Source: Oscillospiraceae bacterium
Lineage (GTDB): Bacteria; Bacillota; Clostridia; Oscillospirales; Ruminococcaceae
Length of the DNA: 64,000 nucleotides
Direction of reading: 5' to 3'
Assembly: GCA_017435565.1 (NCBI GenBank)
Contig: JAFSEU010000026.1
Coordinates: forward strand, 51,859-115,858
Shown here: piece after piece, positions 1 through 8,083 of the stretch
How positions within the stretch are numbered: the stretch's first letter is position 1
How the letters are laid out: every line of letters begins with the position of its first letter
Notes under the pieces: generated by a model
The model's input: the letters and a program-made list of their open reading frames with translations, nothing else
Databases searched by the model: none
Told to the model about the DNA's origin: nothing
Made by a program: the position numbers and the translations under genes

Positions 1-2914
1 TCTGAATCAGATTTCCGTTTATCGGGTCAAGTCTGATTTCCAGAATCCATTTCTGGTTTGCAGAACCGTCGGATGCCCATTGAACAACGTTTTCACCTTC
101 TTCAGCCGAACCTGAAACAACGCCCAGACAGCTTGCATCCTCTGTTGCCTTTGTAGTAATTGTGTATGTTCCGTCGCCGTTGTCTACAAACTTGAAGAGC
201 TGGGCATCGCTTGCGGTATCGCTCCAGATTCCGATGTTTGTGCCGTTGTCCACCTTGCCGTAGTCAAGGTCGAGAAGGTATGTCTTGCCGTCGCCGACCT
301 CGGAATAAAGTCTGTAGTAGCCGTCGCCTGCATCTTCTAATGACCATACATCAGCGCCGGTTGTACCCTGCGAAACGTTTGTGCCGTTTGCTGCAACAGA
401 ATCATCTACCTGAAGGTAAAGTCCGCTGTTTGAATTCTTGATTGCATAATTGTATGTTGTGTCGATAACTGCACCCTGCTTGACGGTGGTTCCGTTGTAT
501 TCAACAGGGTCGCCGATAAGCTCGTTAAGGTACATTTCAACGTTTGTATATCCGTCCGCAGAGAGTGTGCAGACAGAACCGTCGCTGCCGTCGTTGGGAT
601 TAAGACCGTGTTCTTCTTCCCATACATTGGGCATACCGTCGCGGTCAGTATCGTTTGTTGAATTCGTAGCACCGTTGGTACTGTGTGCAAATGTGGATGA
701 ATTGGGATATCCGCCGACATCGGTCTGGCTGTCGATAATACCCTTAAGACCGTCTTTGCTGCCTGTATATGTATAAGTGCCGTTTGTTACTTCTTTGATG
801 TAACGGGAATCAATATAATCCCAGCCGGTTGATGATGTGCCGCCTGCGCCTGCGTTTGCAATAACGCTCTTATAAGCTTCATCAGCAGACTGTGTATCTA
901 CATATGATTCAAAGAAAGGTGAATTGCTTCTGACCTGTGCTTCAGTCTCTCCGAAAGAAGGATTTGCTTTAGCCTTTCCTGCCGCCCACGCATCGTCAGT
1001 TGCTTTGAGCACATAGGAGCCGCTTGTGTTTGTCATTACGTTGCCGGAAACGTACATCATCTGCACATCACCTGTATCCTGCTCGGCACCGTCAATCTGA
1101 ACAACGTGAAGGCTTGTGTCGGACACAGGTCCTGCTTTGTAGAAGTTGTTTACAAAGTTAAGGCGTCTTACGCCGCCGTCGGTTGTTCTGTCTTTCCAGT
1201 TGTAAACAACATTGTTTGTGATATCTGCCTGACCGCCGTAGGTTTTGCCATCCTGCTCAAGCGCACCTGCAAGTGACCAGTTTCGACCTGTGTTGTTGAT
1301 GAGAAGGTTATGATGATAGCTTCCTGTATATCCGCCGACAGATGCAGCAAATGAATGACGCTCGGTCTGTGTACGGTCGGAATCGAGGTAATGCACGGAA
1401 TTGTTGAGTGTTTCACCGATAATATTCCACTGGAAGGTGATATTCTGCGCTTGTCTGGAGCTGAAGCCTTCGTCGGTTGCCCACGAAATCGAGCAATGGT
1501 CGATAATTGTGTGGTTACAGCTTGAAAGGCCCATACCGCCTGTGGATGTTTCGTTCATATCTCCGACACGCACTCTTACATCGCGGATGATTACGTCAGA
1601 AGAGCCCATTGCACCGAAGTCGTAATTGATAAGCGTAATTCCATCACCGGGTGCGGTTTGTCCTGCAATATAAACGCTGCCGCCGTTGTCAGGAATGCAG
1701 AGTGTATCGGTAAGGGAAATAACGCCGCCGACGTCAAATACGACGATTCTGGGTACGCCTCTCCAATCCTCGGTTTTCCACTGATCATCACACAGAGCCC
1801 AACGCAGTGAGCCTTCGCTGCCGTCATCCAAAAGATTTGTAACGTGGACAACCACACCGCCCTGACCGCCTCTTGCGTATCTGCCGTAGCCTTCGGCTGT
1901 GGGAAATGCAAGTCTTGCAACGTTGAATGAGTTTACCGAGCCCTTTATAACATTGCCGCTTGAATCAATAGTATCAACTCTCCAGTAATATGTGTTTACG
2001 GATTGATACGAATCATCGAGTGCGTATGTTGTGCCTGTCTGGTTGCCCTTGAATACAGAAGAGCTTGTTGTTGCATTGAAAACAGTATCATAATCGGTGC
2101 CGATATATACATTGTGGCTTTTTGCGTTCTTGCCGGCTGTCCACGAAAGGCCGTTTTCACGTTCGTGGTGCGCTTCCTGGTCGGCAGGAGAAATTTCGGA
2201 AATGCCGTATATCGGGTCGCCACCGTCAATTTCAAAGCCGTTGAGCCATGCGTTATATCCCGAACCTTCGGGTGAAATCAGAATTGTAACCGTCTGACCT
2301 GAAGATACAGTAAATGTGGAATATGAGATTCCTGCGTCATCTTCGTCCGTTACCCTTGTGGGGCACGAAATGCCCGAAGCGGTTTTTGTTCCGTTGATGG
2401 TAACACTCATTGTTCCGACAGTTGCGTTATCAACGCAGCTGTGCCACGTTTTCAGAGAGTGTGTACCTGCGGAAAGCCCTGAGATTTCGAGCTTGATGAT
2501 ACCGCCGCCGCTTGAATTGTCAATAGTAACGCCGTCCATTGTCATATACGGATAGATGCCGCTCATCTTCTGCAGTACCTTATAGTTCACGCTTCTGATG
2601 TCGCCGCTTGCGCCACCACCGTTGCTGAGTTTGTAGCTGAGTCCGCTCAATGTTACGGATGCACTTGAACCACCGACAACACACCAGTTGTCTGCGCTGC
2701 GGGTAAATGAGGCCTTTCTGCCGTCATTTGCGTTAAGATCAACCGTAATTCTGTTGCCTGTATCGACAACCGCTGTGTTTTCAAGACCGAAATATCCGCC
2801 GTATGTACCGTAATAGGTTTCGGCGGCAACTTTTGCAATACCTGTCTGATTAAGGCAGAGAGCCAATGCTGCAATCCAGGTAATGCCTTTTCTGAAACGC
2901 TTTCTTGCGCCCAT
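1..2914 (-). CDS. Secreted multidomain pectate lyase (PL1-like), 3' end outside window
   Basis: The minus frame is open from an ATG at 2914 to the window edge, about 971 codons with no stop, and is preceded by a good AGGGAGGAT ribosome site. An N-terminal signal peptide (about residues 1-31) precedes a beta-rich carbohydrate-binding-like region (about 35-215) and a fibronectin-III-like segment (about 225-310). The catalytic right-handed beta-helix starts at GYGRYARGGQGG and carries the pectate-lyase-type DHCSISW motif with D472 and H473. A DTDRDGMPN calcium-binding-type motif follows, then a ricin/CBM13-like beta-trefoil (about 820-970) with a QKW motif. By family it should cleave de-esterified pectin outside the cell by beta-elimination. 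The C-terminus is unseen, so a dockerin or wall anchor cannot be excluded. The gene stands alone on this side of the window. Confidence 0.88.
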   Translation of the reverse strand, partial: MGARKRFRKGITWIAALALCLNQTGIAKVAAETYYGTYGGYFGLENTAVVDTGNRITVDLNANDGRKASFTRSADNWCVVGGSSASVTLSGLSYKLSNGGGASGDIRSVNYKVLQKMSGIYPYMTMDGVTIDNSSGGGIIKLEISGLSAGTHSLKTWHSCVDNATVGTMSVTINGTKTASGISCPTRVTDEDDAGISYSTFTVSSGQTVTILISPEGSGYNAWLNGFEIDGGDPIYGISEISPADQEAHHERENGLSWTAGKNAKSHNVYIGTDYDTVFNATTSSSVFKGNQTGTTYALDDSYQSVNTYYWRVDTIDSSGNVIKGSVNSFNVARLAFPTAEGYGRYARGGQGGVVVHVTNLLDDGSEGSLRWALCDDQWKTEDWRGVPRIVVFDVGGVISLTDTLCIPDNGGSVYIAGQTAPGDGITLINYDFGAMGSSDVIIRDVRVRVGDMNETSTGGMGLSSCNHTIIDHCSISWATDEGFSSRQAQNITFQWNIIGETLNNSVHYLDSDRTQTERHSFAASVGGYTGSYHHNLLINNTGRNWSLAGALEQDGKTYGGQADITNNVVYNWKDRTTDGGVRRLNFVNNFYKAGPVSDTSLHVVQIDGAEQDTGDVQMMYVSGNVMTNTSGSYVLKATDDAWAAGKAKANPSFGETEAQVRSNSPFFESYVDTQSADEAYKSVIANAGAGGTSSTGWDYIDSRYIKEVTNGTYTYTGSKDGLKGIIDSQTDVGGYPNSSTFAHSTNGATNSTNDTDRDGMPNVWEEEHGLNPNDGSDGSVCTLSADGYTNVEMYLNELIGDPVEYNGTTVKQGAVIDTTYNYAIKNSNSGLYLQVDDSVAANGTNVSQGTTGADVWSLEDAGDGYYRLYSEVGDGKTYLLDLDYGKVDNGTNIGIWSDTASDAQLFKFVDNGDGTYTITTKATEDASCLGVVSGSAEEGENVVQWASDGSANQKWILEIRLDPINGNLIQ

Positions 2915-2970
2915 AGTAAATATCCTCCCTGAAAATATAATATCCCTTTATTATTATCAATTTAACAAGA

Positions 2971-2999
2971 ATAATATCATACATTAAGGCTCTTTTCAA
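2971..2999 (-). promoter_or_regulatory. Sigma-A-type promoter of the pectate lyase gene
   Basis: On the minus strand TTGAAA (2994-2999) and TATTAT (2971-2976) are separated by 17 bp. This places transcription start about 50 bases before the lyase ATG. Confidence 0.55.
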
Positions 3000-3104
3000 T
3001 GTTGATTTCGATTAAATATATGTGCAAAACTGTTATTTTTTTGCTCGTTGGCATTGAGGATTGCACTTTTCTGCTGAAATAATGATGTTTTTTGTCGGCT
3101 CTAT

Positions 3105-3136
3105 TATATAAGCTGAGCTGTATATAAGCTGAGCTA
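3105..3136. repeat. Tandem 16-bp direct repeat
   Basis: The unit TATATAAGCTGAGCTG occurs twice head to tail (3105-3120 and 3121-3136), with only the last base differing. It lies between the divergent lyase and B12-operon promoters. It could be a slippage product or a pair of protein sites; nothing decides between them. Confidence 0.8.
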
Positions 3137-3186
3137 CAGCAGGTTTTCAGTGATGCAAAGAATTAAGTATTCTCGCTTTTTGCCTA

Positions 3187-3215
3187 TTGCAAAATCGGAA
3201 ATTATGTGTTATGAT
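3187..3215 (+). promoter_or_regulatory. Promoter of the cobalamin riboswitch operon
   Basis: TTGCAA (3187-3192) and TATGAT (3210-3215) have a 17-bp spacer and end about 28 bases before the riboswitch P1 stem. Confidence 0.55.
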
Positions 3216-3242
3216 AATAAAAAAGTGAATATGATAACAGAA

Positions 3243-3444
3243 GATACGGTTTGAAAAGTTGTTTGCTGAGTAGATGTAAAAGGGAATCCGGTTCGAGTCC
3301 GGAACAACCGCCATTACTGTATTTGACTAAAATGAATTGCTTATATGCCATTGGGGTACGAGGTAGAAATGCCGCCACTCTGAGAAGGCAAGCATTTTTT
3401 GCGGGTTTTGCCGCTGCGTCATAAGTCAGGATACCTGCCGTATC
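3243..3444 (+). ncRNA. Cobalamin (AdoCbl/MeCbl) riboswitch
   Basis: The closing P1 stem is visible as GATACGG (3243-3249) pairing with CCGTATC (3438-3444). Between them lie the conserved blocks AAAAGGGAA, a CCGGTTCGAGTCCGG hairpin, CCGCCATTACTGT, GCCACTCTGAGAAGGC and AAGTCAGGATACCTGCC, in the order of the Rfam cobalamin class. By family it lowers expression when B12 is abundant. The genes downstream are an ECF transporter and putative cobalamin-binding surface proteins, which fits. Confidence 0.92.
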
Positions 3445-3571
3445 TTTTTCGGGTTTAACACAGCTTTGGTGTGAAGAGTGCAACCGGTTTATCGACAAAA
3501 AATCCGGCTTTGTATTTTGCATTTGCATCCAATATAAGGGGCTGTGTTTTTGTGTGCGGTTTATCAGTTGT

Positions 3572-3613
3572 ACTCTTTTGACCTTTGTAAAAAAGGCAAA
3601 AGAGTTTTTTTAT
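3572..3613 (+). terminator. Intrinsic terminator between riboswitch and first gene
   Basis: The stem ACTCTTTTG/CAAAAGAGT has an inner CCTTT/AAGG pairing and is followed by a run of T. It sits about 130 bases after the aptamer and just before the first ribosome site, so it probably serves as the expression platform or attenuator. The alternative antiterminator pairing was not resolved by eye. Confidence 0.75.
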
Positions 3614-3631
3614 TTCAGGGAGGTATGGCGA

Positions 3632-3886
3632 TTGACATCCGACAAAAATAAAGAATGGGCAGTTTTTGTTTTGCAAAGCAAATCAAAAGAGCTTGAAAGG
3701 CTTCCGAAAAAGGAAGATTTTGATGATAGTACACGTTCACGAATAAAAGCATTTCTCGGCCCGTGGCCAAGGGCGCTTGAAACGGCAGGTCTTAAAGAAC
3801 CAAGCCGAAAACAGGGTGCTTGCTCAAAGCGCAGAAGAGCCGGAAAGAAAAAAAGTGAAAAGCCTTCGGAGGGGAAATGCCGATGA
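3632..3886 (+). CDS. Small HNH-repeat (HARE)-like protein in the B12 operon
   Basis: This is an 84-residue basic protein. I chose the TTG start at 3632 because AGGGAGG lies eight bases before it; an upstream in-frame ATG at 3554 would put the terminator inside the gene. Residues about 20-50 read RLPKKEDF...LGPWPRALETAGL. That resembles the homing-endonuclease-associated HNH repeat, a short helical DNA-binding module usually seen in tandem. The C-terminal 30 residues are Lys/Arg-rich. It is the first gene after the riboswitch, and its TGA overlaps the ATG of ecfT by four bases. Its role is unknown; a regulatory or nucleic-acid-binding function is a guess. Confidence 0.6.
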   Translation: MTSDKNKEWAVFVLQSKSKELERLPKKEDFDDSTRSRIKAFLGPWPRALETAGLKEPSRKQGACSKRRRAGKKKSEKPSEGKCR

Positions 3887-4752
3887 ATGGATTTGAATAT
3901 TTTCACCCGACAGCTTTGGCACTGTATTTTGCTTCTGTCTTATTTATTACAATGTTTTTATCAAATCCGTTTTTGAATGTTGCAGCGCTTGTCGGAGCAT
4001 TTGTCTTTTATGCTAAGACAAAAAAGGGTATCTGCCTTGTAAAGGAAACAGGCTTTTCCTTTTTGCTGTTTGTTCTGATAGCAATAACAAATCCGCTGTT
4101 TTCACATAAGGGCGCTACTGTTCTGTTTTTCTTCAATAACAATCCCATAACTCTGGAATCAATATTATACGGGCTGAATAATGCTGTTATGCTCACTGCG
4201 GTCATATACTGGTTCAAATGTCTGAATCTGGTGCTCACATCTGACAAGCTTTTATATCTGCTGGGTAATGCTTCACCGAAAATCGCTTTGCTCATTTCCT
4301 CGGCGTTAAGGTTCATACCGCTTTTAAAATCACAGGGTGAAAGAATAAAGGCTTCGCAGATTACAATGGGTCTGTATGCTTCAAGCGCTTGGACGGACAA
4401 GCTTAAGGGCACGCTGAGAGTCTGTTCCGCATTAATCACCTGGAGCCTTGAAAATGCAATTGATACGGGCAGTTCCATGAAGGCAAGGGGTTATGGCTTA
4501 AAGCCCCGAACGCATTATTCGCTTTATAGGTTTACAAGGCGTGACGCATTGATGATGGTGCTTGTTGCGGCACTGGACATATTTGTGATTTTTGCCTTTT
4601 GCGCACAGTGGCTTGAATTCAGTTTCTATCCGCTTGTTTCCTACGTATGCAGTCTTTCGGCGCTTGTGGCGTTTGCGTTGCTGTGCCTGCTGCCGCTGAT
4701 TATTGAGATAAAGGAGGATTTGATGTGGAAATACTGCAAATCAAGGATTTGA
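3883..4752 (+). CDS. ecfT: ECF transporter T component (EcfT)
   Basis: This 289-residue integral membrane protein is the energy-coupling scaffold that joins the ATPases to the substrate-binding S subunit. It has several hydrophobic helices and the two cytoplasmic coupling segments of the family: ALRFIPLLKSQGERI, where helices contact the ATPase grooves, and SSMKARGYG, an ARG-type motif. The ATG at 3883 is preferred to 3877 because GGAGGGG then lies nine bases upstream and the start overlaps the preceding stop as ATGA. The ATPase gene begins 28 bases before this gene ends. No other T component is in the window. Confidence 0.88.
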   Translation: MNGFEYFHPTALALYFASVLFITMFLSNPFLNVAALVGAFVFYAKTKKGICLVKETGFSFLLFVLIAITNPLFSHKGATVLFFFNNNPITLESILYGLNNAVMLTAVIYWFKCLNLVLTSDKLLYLLGNASPKIALLISSALRFIPLLKSQGERIKASQITMGLYASSAWTDKLKGTLRVCSALITWSLENAIDTGSSMKARGYGLKPRTHYSLYRFTRRDALMMVLVAALDIFVIFAFCAQWLEFSFYPLVSYVCSLSALVAFALLCLLPLIIEIKEDLMWKYCKSRI

Positions 4753-6410
4753 GCTTTTCCTATCCACAATCGGAAAAACACGTTCTTTCCAATATAAATC
4801 TTTCGGTCAGCGCAGGCGAATTTGTTGTTGTGTGCGGTGAGTCGGGCTGTGGTAAATCCACACTTTTGAGGTTGATTAAAAAAGAGCTTTCTCCCTATGG
4901 AAAAACTCAAGGAAAAATATTATATAACGGCACCGAGATTGAAAAGCTCGATGAGAGAGAATCTGCGGCACAAATCGGTTTTATTCTCCAGAACCCCGAA
5001 AGCCAGATAGTTACCGACAGGGTATGGCACGAGCTGGCGTTTGGACTTGAGAGCCTTGGATGCGATGATAAGGTCATTCGCCGAAGAGTTGCAGAAATGG
5101 CAAGCTATTTCGGAATTGAAGAGTGGTTTCATAAAAAAACTGCTGAATTATCGGGCGGTCAGAAGCAGCTTTTAAATCTTGCGTCGGTAATGGCGATGCA
5201 GCCGAAAATTCTGCTTCTGGATGAGCCGACAGCACAGCTCGACCCGATAGCCGCCGCAAATTTTATCACAACGCTTAATAAGCTTAATCGCGAAACGGGT
5301 CTTACCGTTGTTATAGTCGAGCACAGGCTGGAGGAGCTTTTTCCGATTGCCGATAAGGTGCTTATTATGAGGGACGGCAGAAATGAGTTTTTTGGAAGTC
5401 CGCAGCGTTGTGCGGCGTATTTCAGCCAAAATCCCGACGACCCGATGAAGGCGGCGTTGCCGAGCGCTATGCGTATATTTTCACAGCTTGAGGGCGGGGG
5501 AGAAGCTCCGCTGACTGTAAAAGATTGCAGAGAATATATCGCAAAAAAATACTCAAACAGAATAACCTTTCTTGAGGAAAAGGAATTTTTTCCGAGCAAT
5601 CATAAGTCAATTGAGTTCAAGGATGTATTCTTTCGTTATGGCAAGGATTTGCCGGACGTGCTCAAAAGCGCATCGTTTTCTGTATATAAAGGCGAGCATT
5701 TCTGCATTCTCGGAGGAAACGGAAGCGGAAAGACGACTGCCCTTTCTCTTGCTTCAAGGCTTCTGAAGCCATATCGCGGCAAAGTGCTGATTGATGGAAA
5801 GAACGTCAGGGATTATGCGAAGAATGAGCTTTATGTAAATAATATCACACTTTTGCCGCAAAATCCGCAGACACTTTTTCTTGAAAAGACGGTCAAAGAG
5901 GATTGGCTTGAAACTTGCTGTATTATGAAGTACAGCAGCAGCCAAGCGCAAAGCAAAATTCAAGAGCTTGCCGATATCCTCGGTATCAAGCATCTGCTGG
6001 ATATGCACCCTTATGATTTAAGCGGAGGCGAGCAGCAAAAGGCGGCACTTGGAAAAGTACTGCTTCTAAATCCGAAAATTCTGCTGCTTGACGAACCGAC
6101 AAAGGGCATTGACGCCTGCTCCAAGATAAAGCTTCTGCAGATTCTGCAAAAGCTTACAAAGAAGGAAATCACCATTATTACCGTCACGCACGATGTTGAA
6201 TTTGCGGCACAGAGCGCCGACCGTGTGGGAATGCTGTTTGACGGGCAGTTTGTTTCGGTTGATACACCTGTCAGATTCTTTTCCGAAAACAGCTTTTATA
6301 CCACAGCGGCAAACCGCATTTCAAGAGGAATATACGACGGTGCGATTTTGTGTGAGCAGGTCGTGGAGCTGTGCCGCCTTAACGGAACGAAGGACGGTGA
6401 TTGTGAATGA
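4725..6410 (+). CDS. Fused ECF ATPase (EcfA-EcfA' in one chain)
   Basis: This 561-residue protein contains two complete ABC ATPase domains. The first has Walker A GESGCGKST, signature LSGGQKQ and Walker B LLLDEPTAQLD. The second starts near residue 290 with Walker A GGNGSGKTT, signature LSGGEQQ and LLLDEPTKGID. It should form the whole ATP-hydrolysing dimer of the ECF vitamin importer. The GTG at 4725 follows AAAGGAGGA with normal spacing. Its TGA overlaps the next ATG as ATGA, indicating translational coupling to the S component. Confidence 0.92.
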   Translation: MEILQIKDLSFSYPQSEKHVLSNINLSVSAGEFVVVCGESGCGKSTLLRLIKKELSPYGKTQGKILYNGTEIEKLDERESAAQIGFILQNPESQIVTDRVWHELAFGLESLGCDDKVIRRRVAEMASYFGIEEWFHKKTAELSGGQKQLLNLASVMAMQPKILLLDEPTAQLDPIAAANFITTLNKLNRETGLTVVIVEHRLEELFPIADKVLIMRDGRNEFFGSPQRCAAYFSQNPDDPMKAALPSAMRIFSQLEGGGEAPLTVKDCREYIAKKYSNRITFLEEKEFFPSNHKSIEFKDVFFRYGKDLPDVLKSASFSVYKGEHFCILGGNGSGKTTALSLASRLLKPYRGKVLIDGKNVRDYAKNELYVNNITLLPQNPQTLFLEKTVKEDWLETCCIMKYSSSQAQSKIQELADILGIKHLLDMHPYDLSGGEQQKAALGKVLLLNPKILLLDEPTKGIDACSKIKLLQILQKLTKKEITIITVTHDVEFAAQSADRVGMLFDGQFVSVDTPVRFFSENSFYTTAANRISRGIYDGAILCEQVVELCRLNGTKDGDCE

Positions 6411-7099
6411 ACAGACGAAAGAATGTTGCCACGTTTGTACTTCTGGCAATTGCAATTCCGTTTGTTGTAATCGTCGGAGCGCTTGTTTTTAAGGAAAGGT
6501 ATTACGCCTTTGTTTCTCTCTGCGTCGCTTTTCTTTCGTGCATTCCATTGTTTTACGCATTTGAGCGGAGAGAAAGCTCTTCAAAAGAGCTTGCCGTATT
6601 GGCTGTTATGATTGCGATATCGGTCTGCGGAAGATTTATTTTTTCCTTTTTGCCGGGCTTTAAGCCCGTAACGGCAATTACTGTAATCTGTGCGGTATAT
6701 CTCGGAAAGGAAGCGGGCTTTGTGGTGGGTTCGCTCTCTGCTGTGGTGTCGAATTTTTATTTCGGGCAGGGTCCCTGGACGCCGTTTCAGATGTTTGCGT
6801 GGGGATTTCTGGGATTTATTGCCGGATTGCTTTGCTCGCCGCTAAAAAAAAGCAGAGCTGCTTTATGCATTTACGGCGCATTTGCCGGTATTGCTTTTTC
6901 TTTGCTTATGGATGTCTGGGCGACACTTTGGGCTGATGGGGCATTCAATCTGCAGAGATATGCGGCTTTGGCTGTATCGGCAATCCCCTTGACAGTTGAA
7001 TATGTGGTTTCAAATGTGATTTTTCTCCTGCTTTTGTCAAATCCGATAGGAGAAAAGCTGGAACGCATTAAAAACAAATACGGCTTGTTTGCCGTGTGA
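6407..7099 (+). CDS. ECF transporter S component, probably for cobalamin
   Basis: This 230-residue protein has about six membrane helices and a conserved region FYFGQGPWTPFQMFAWG typical of a large group of ECF substrate-binding subunits. Substrate cannot be read from sequence. The B12 riboswitch upstream and the transcobalamin-like proteins downstream make cobalamin or a corrinoid precursor the best inference, as for CbrT of lactobacilli. It completes a full T-A-A'-S set in one operon, so this is a dedicated ECF importer. Confidence 0.78.
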   Translation: MNRRKNVATFVLLAIAIPFVVIVGALVFKERYYAFVSLCVAFLSCIPLFYAFERRESSSKELAVLAVMIAISVCGRFIFSFLPGFKPVTAITVICAVYLGKEAGFVVGSLSAVVSNFYFGQGPWTPFQMFAWGFLGFIAGLLCSPLKKSRAALCIYGAFAGIAFSLLMDVWATLWADGAFNLQRYAALAVSAIPLTVEYVVSNVIFLLLLSNPIGEKLERIKNKYGLFAV

Positions 7100-7159
7100 A
7101 TTGTTCAATTTCAGCGAAAATGCTGTTTTGATAAAAATTTCAGAAAGAGGTATTTTTAA

Positions 7160-8083
7160 ATGAAAAAATTACTTAGCACAGCGCTTGCAATTGCAATGCT
7201 TTCAGGATGTGTAAATCTTGCTGCTTCAGCGGAAGATGGACTATCTGCATCGGTTTATGTGACGATATCAAATAAGGGAGAGCTTGTCGCAGTGCAGCAG
7301 AATGTTGTTGTTTCTGATGCTGACAATGACGGCAGCTTGACAGTGGATGATGCTCTGTTTGCCCTTCATGAAGCGGTATATGAAGGTGGTGCAGAGGCAG
7401 GATATAGCTCATATACGGGTGATTACGGTCTTTCCCTTGGTATGCTCTGGGGCGATGACAGCGGAAACTTTGGTTACTGCAAGAATAACACATCCTGTTT
7501 CAGTCTTGCTGATACTGTTGTTGACGGTGATTATATTACGGCATATATTTACAGCAATACTGATTATTATTCCGATATGTATACCTTTTTTGACGTGAAC
7601 ACGGCAAGCGCAGACGCCGGCGAGGAAATTATACTTACACTTTCAGGTTCAGGCTATGACGCTGACTGGAACTCTGTAACTTTGCCGGTTGAAGGCGCTG
7701 TAATTACATTGAACGGCGAACAAACGGAATATGTTACCGATGCTGAAGGAAAGGTTTCTGTTACAATCGAATCCGAAGGGAAATACACAATCAGCGCGAA
7801 ATCGGATACCCGGATAATTGTTCCGCCGGTATGCGTTGCCGAAATTTCAGCTGTGGTTGTTGATGAGGAAAATAGCGTACCATCCGAATCGGAAAGTGTT
7901 GAATCAAGCGAGAACAGTGAATCAAGCGAAAGCATAAGCGAGCCTGAAAGCTCTGCTGCTGATGTTTCTTCACCCGAAACAGGCGATGACTCTAACGTAA
8001 CAATTTACGCGGCAGTTTTCTTTTTGTCCGTTATGATGGCTGCGGCGATTGTTGTATCATCAAAAAAATCATATGAAAAATAA
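7160..8083 (+). CDS. Surface protein with DUF4430/transcobalamin-beta-like domain
   Basis: This 307-residue exported protein has a signal peptide carrying a lipobox-like LSGC ending at Cys17, so it may be a lipoprotein. Residues about 30-135 contain DADNDGSLTVDDAL, LGMLWGDDSGNFGYCKNN and VDGDYITAYIY, resembling the beta domain of DUF4430 proteins. A second beta-sandwich (about 145-215) is of the carboxypeptidase-regulatory type. A Ser/Glu-rich linker (240-270) leads to SPETG (271-275), a hydrophobic helix and SKK, like a sortase signal. Having both a possible lipobox and a sorting-type tail is odd. Inferred role: binding cobalamin at the cell surface and passing it to the ECF S subunit. Confidence 0.7.
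   Translation: MKKLLSTALAIAMLSGCVNLAASAEDGLSASVYVTISNKGELVAVQQNVVVSDADNDGSLTVDDALFALHEAVYEGGAEAGYSSYTGDYGLSLGMLWGDDSGNFGYCKNNTSCFSLADTVVDGDYITAYIYSNTDYYSDMYTFFDVNTASADAGEEIILTLSGSGYDADWNSVTLPVEGAVITLNGEQTEYVTDAEGKVSVTIESEGKYTISAKSDTRIIVPPVCVAEISAVVVDEENSVPSESESVESSENSESSESISEPESSAADVSSPETGDDSNVTIYAAVFFLSVMMAAAIVVSSKKSYEK

Noticed and set aside
211..2874. Several short open frames on both strands across the left 2.9 kb
   Set aside because: They lie inside the continuous 971-codon pectate lyase frame on the minus strand and lack ribosome sites.
3280..3315. tRNA T-arm-like sequence GGTTCGAGTCC followed by CCGCCA
   Set aside because: No acceptor, D or anticodon arms fit around it. The segment is the conserved hairpin of the cobalamin riboswitch, which resembles a T arm by chance.
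3554..3631. Longer start for the first gene of the B12 operon
   Set aside because: It would include the intrinsic terminator in the coding region; the TTG at 3632 has the proper ribosome site.
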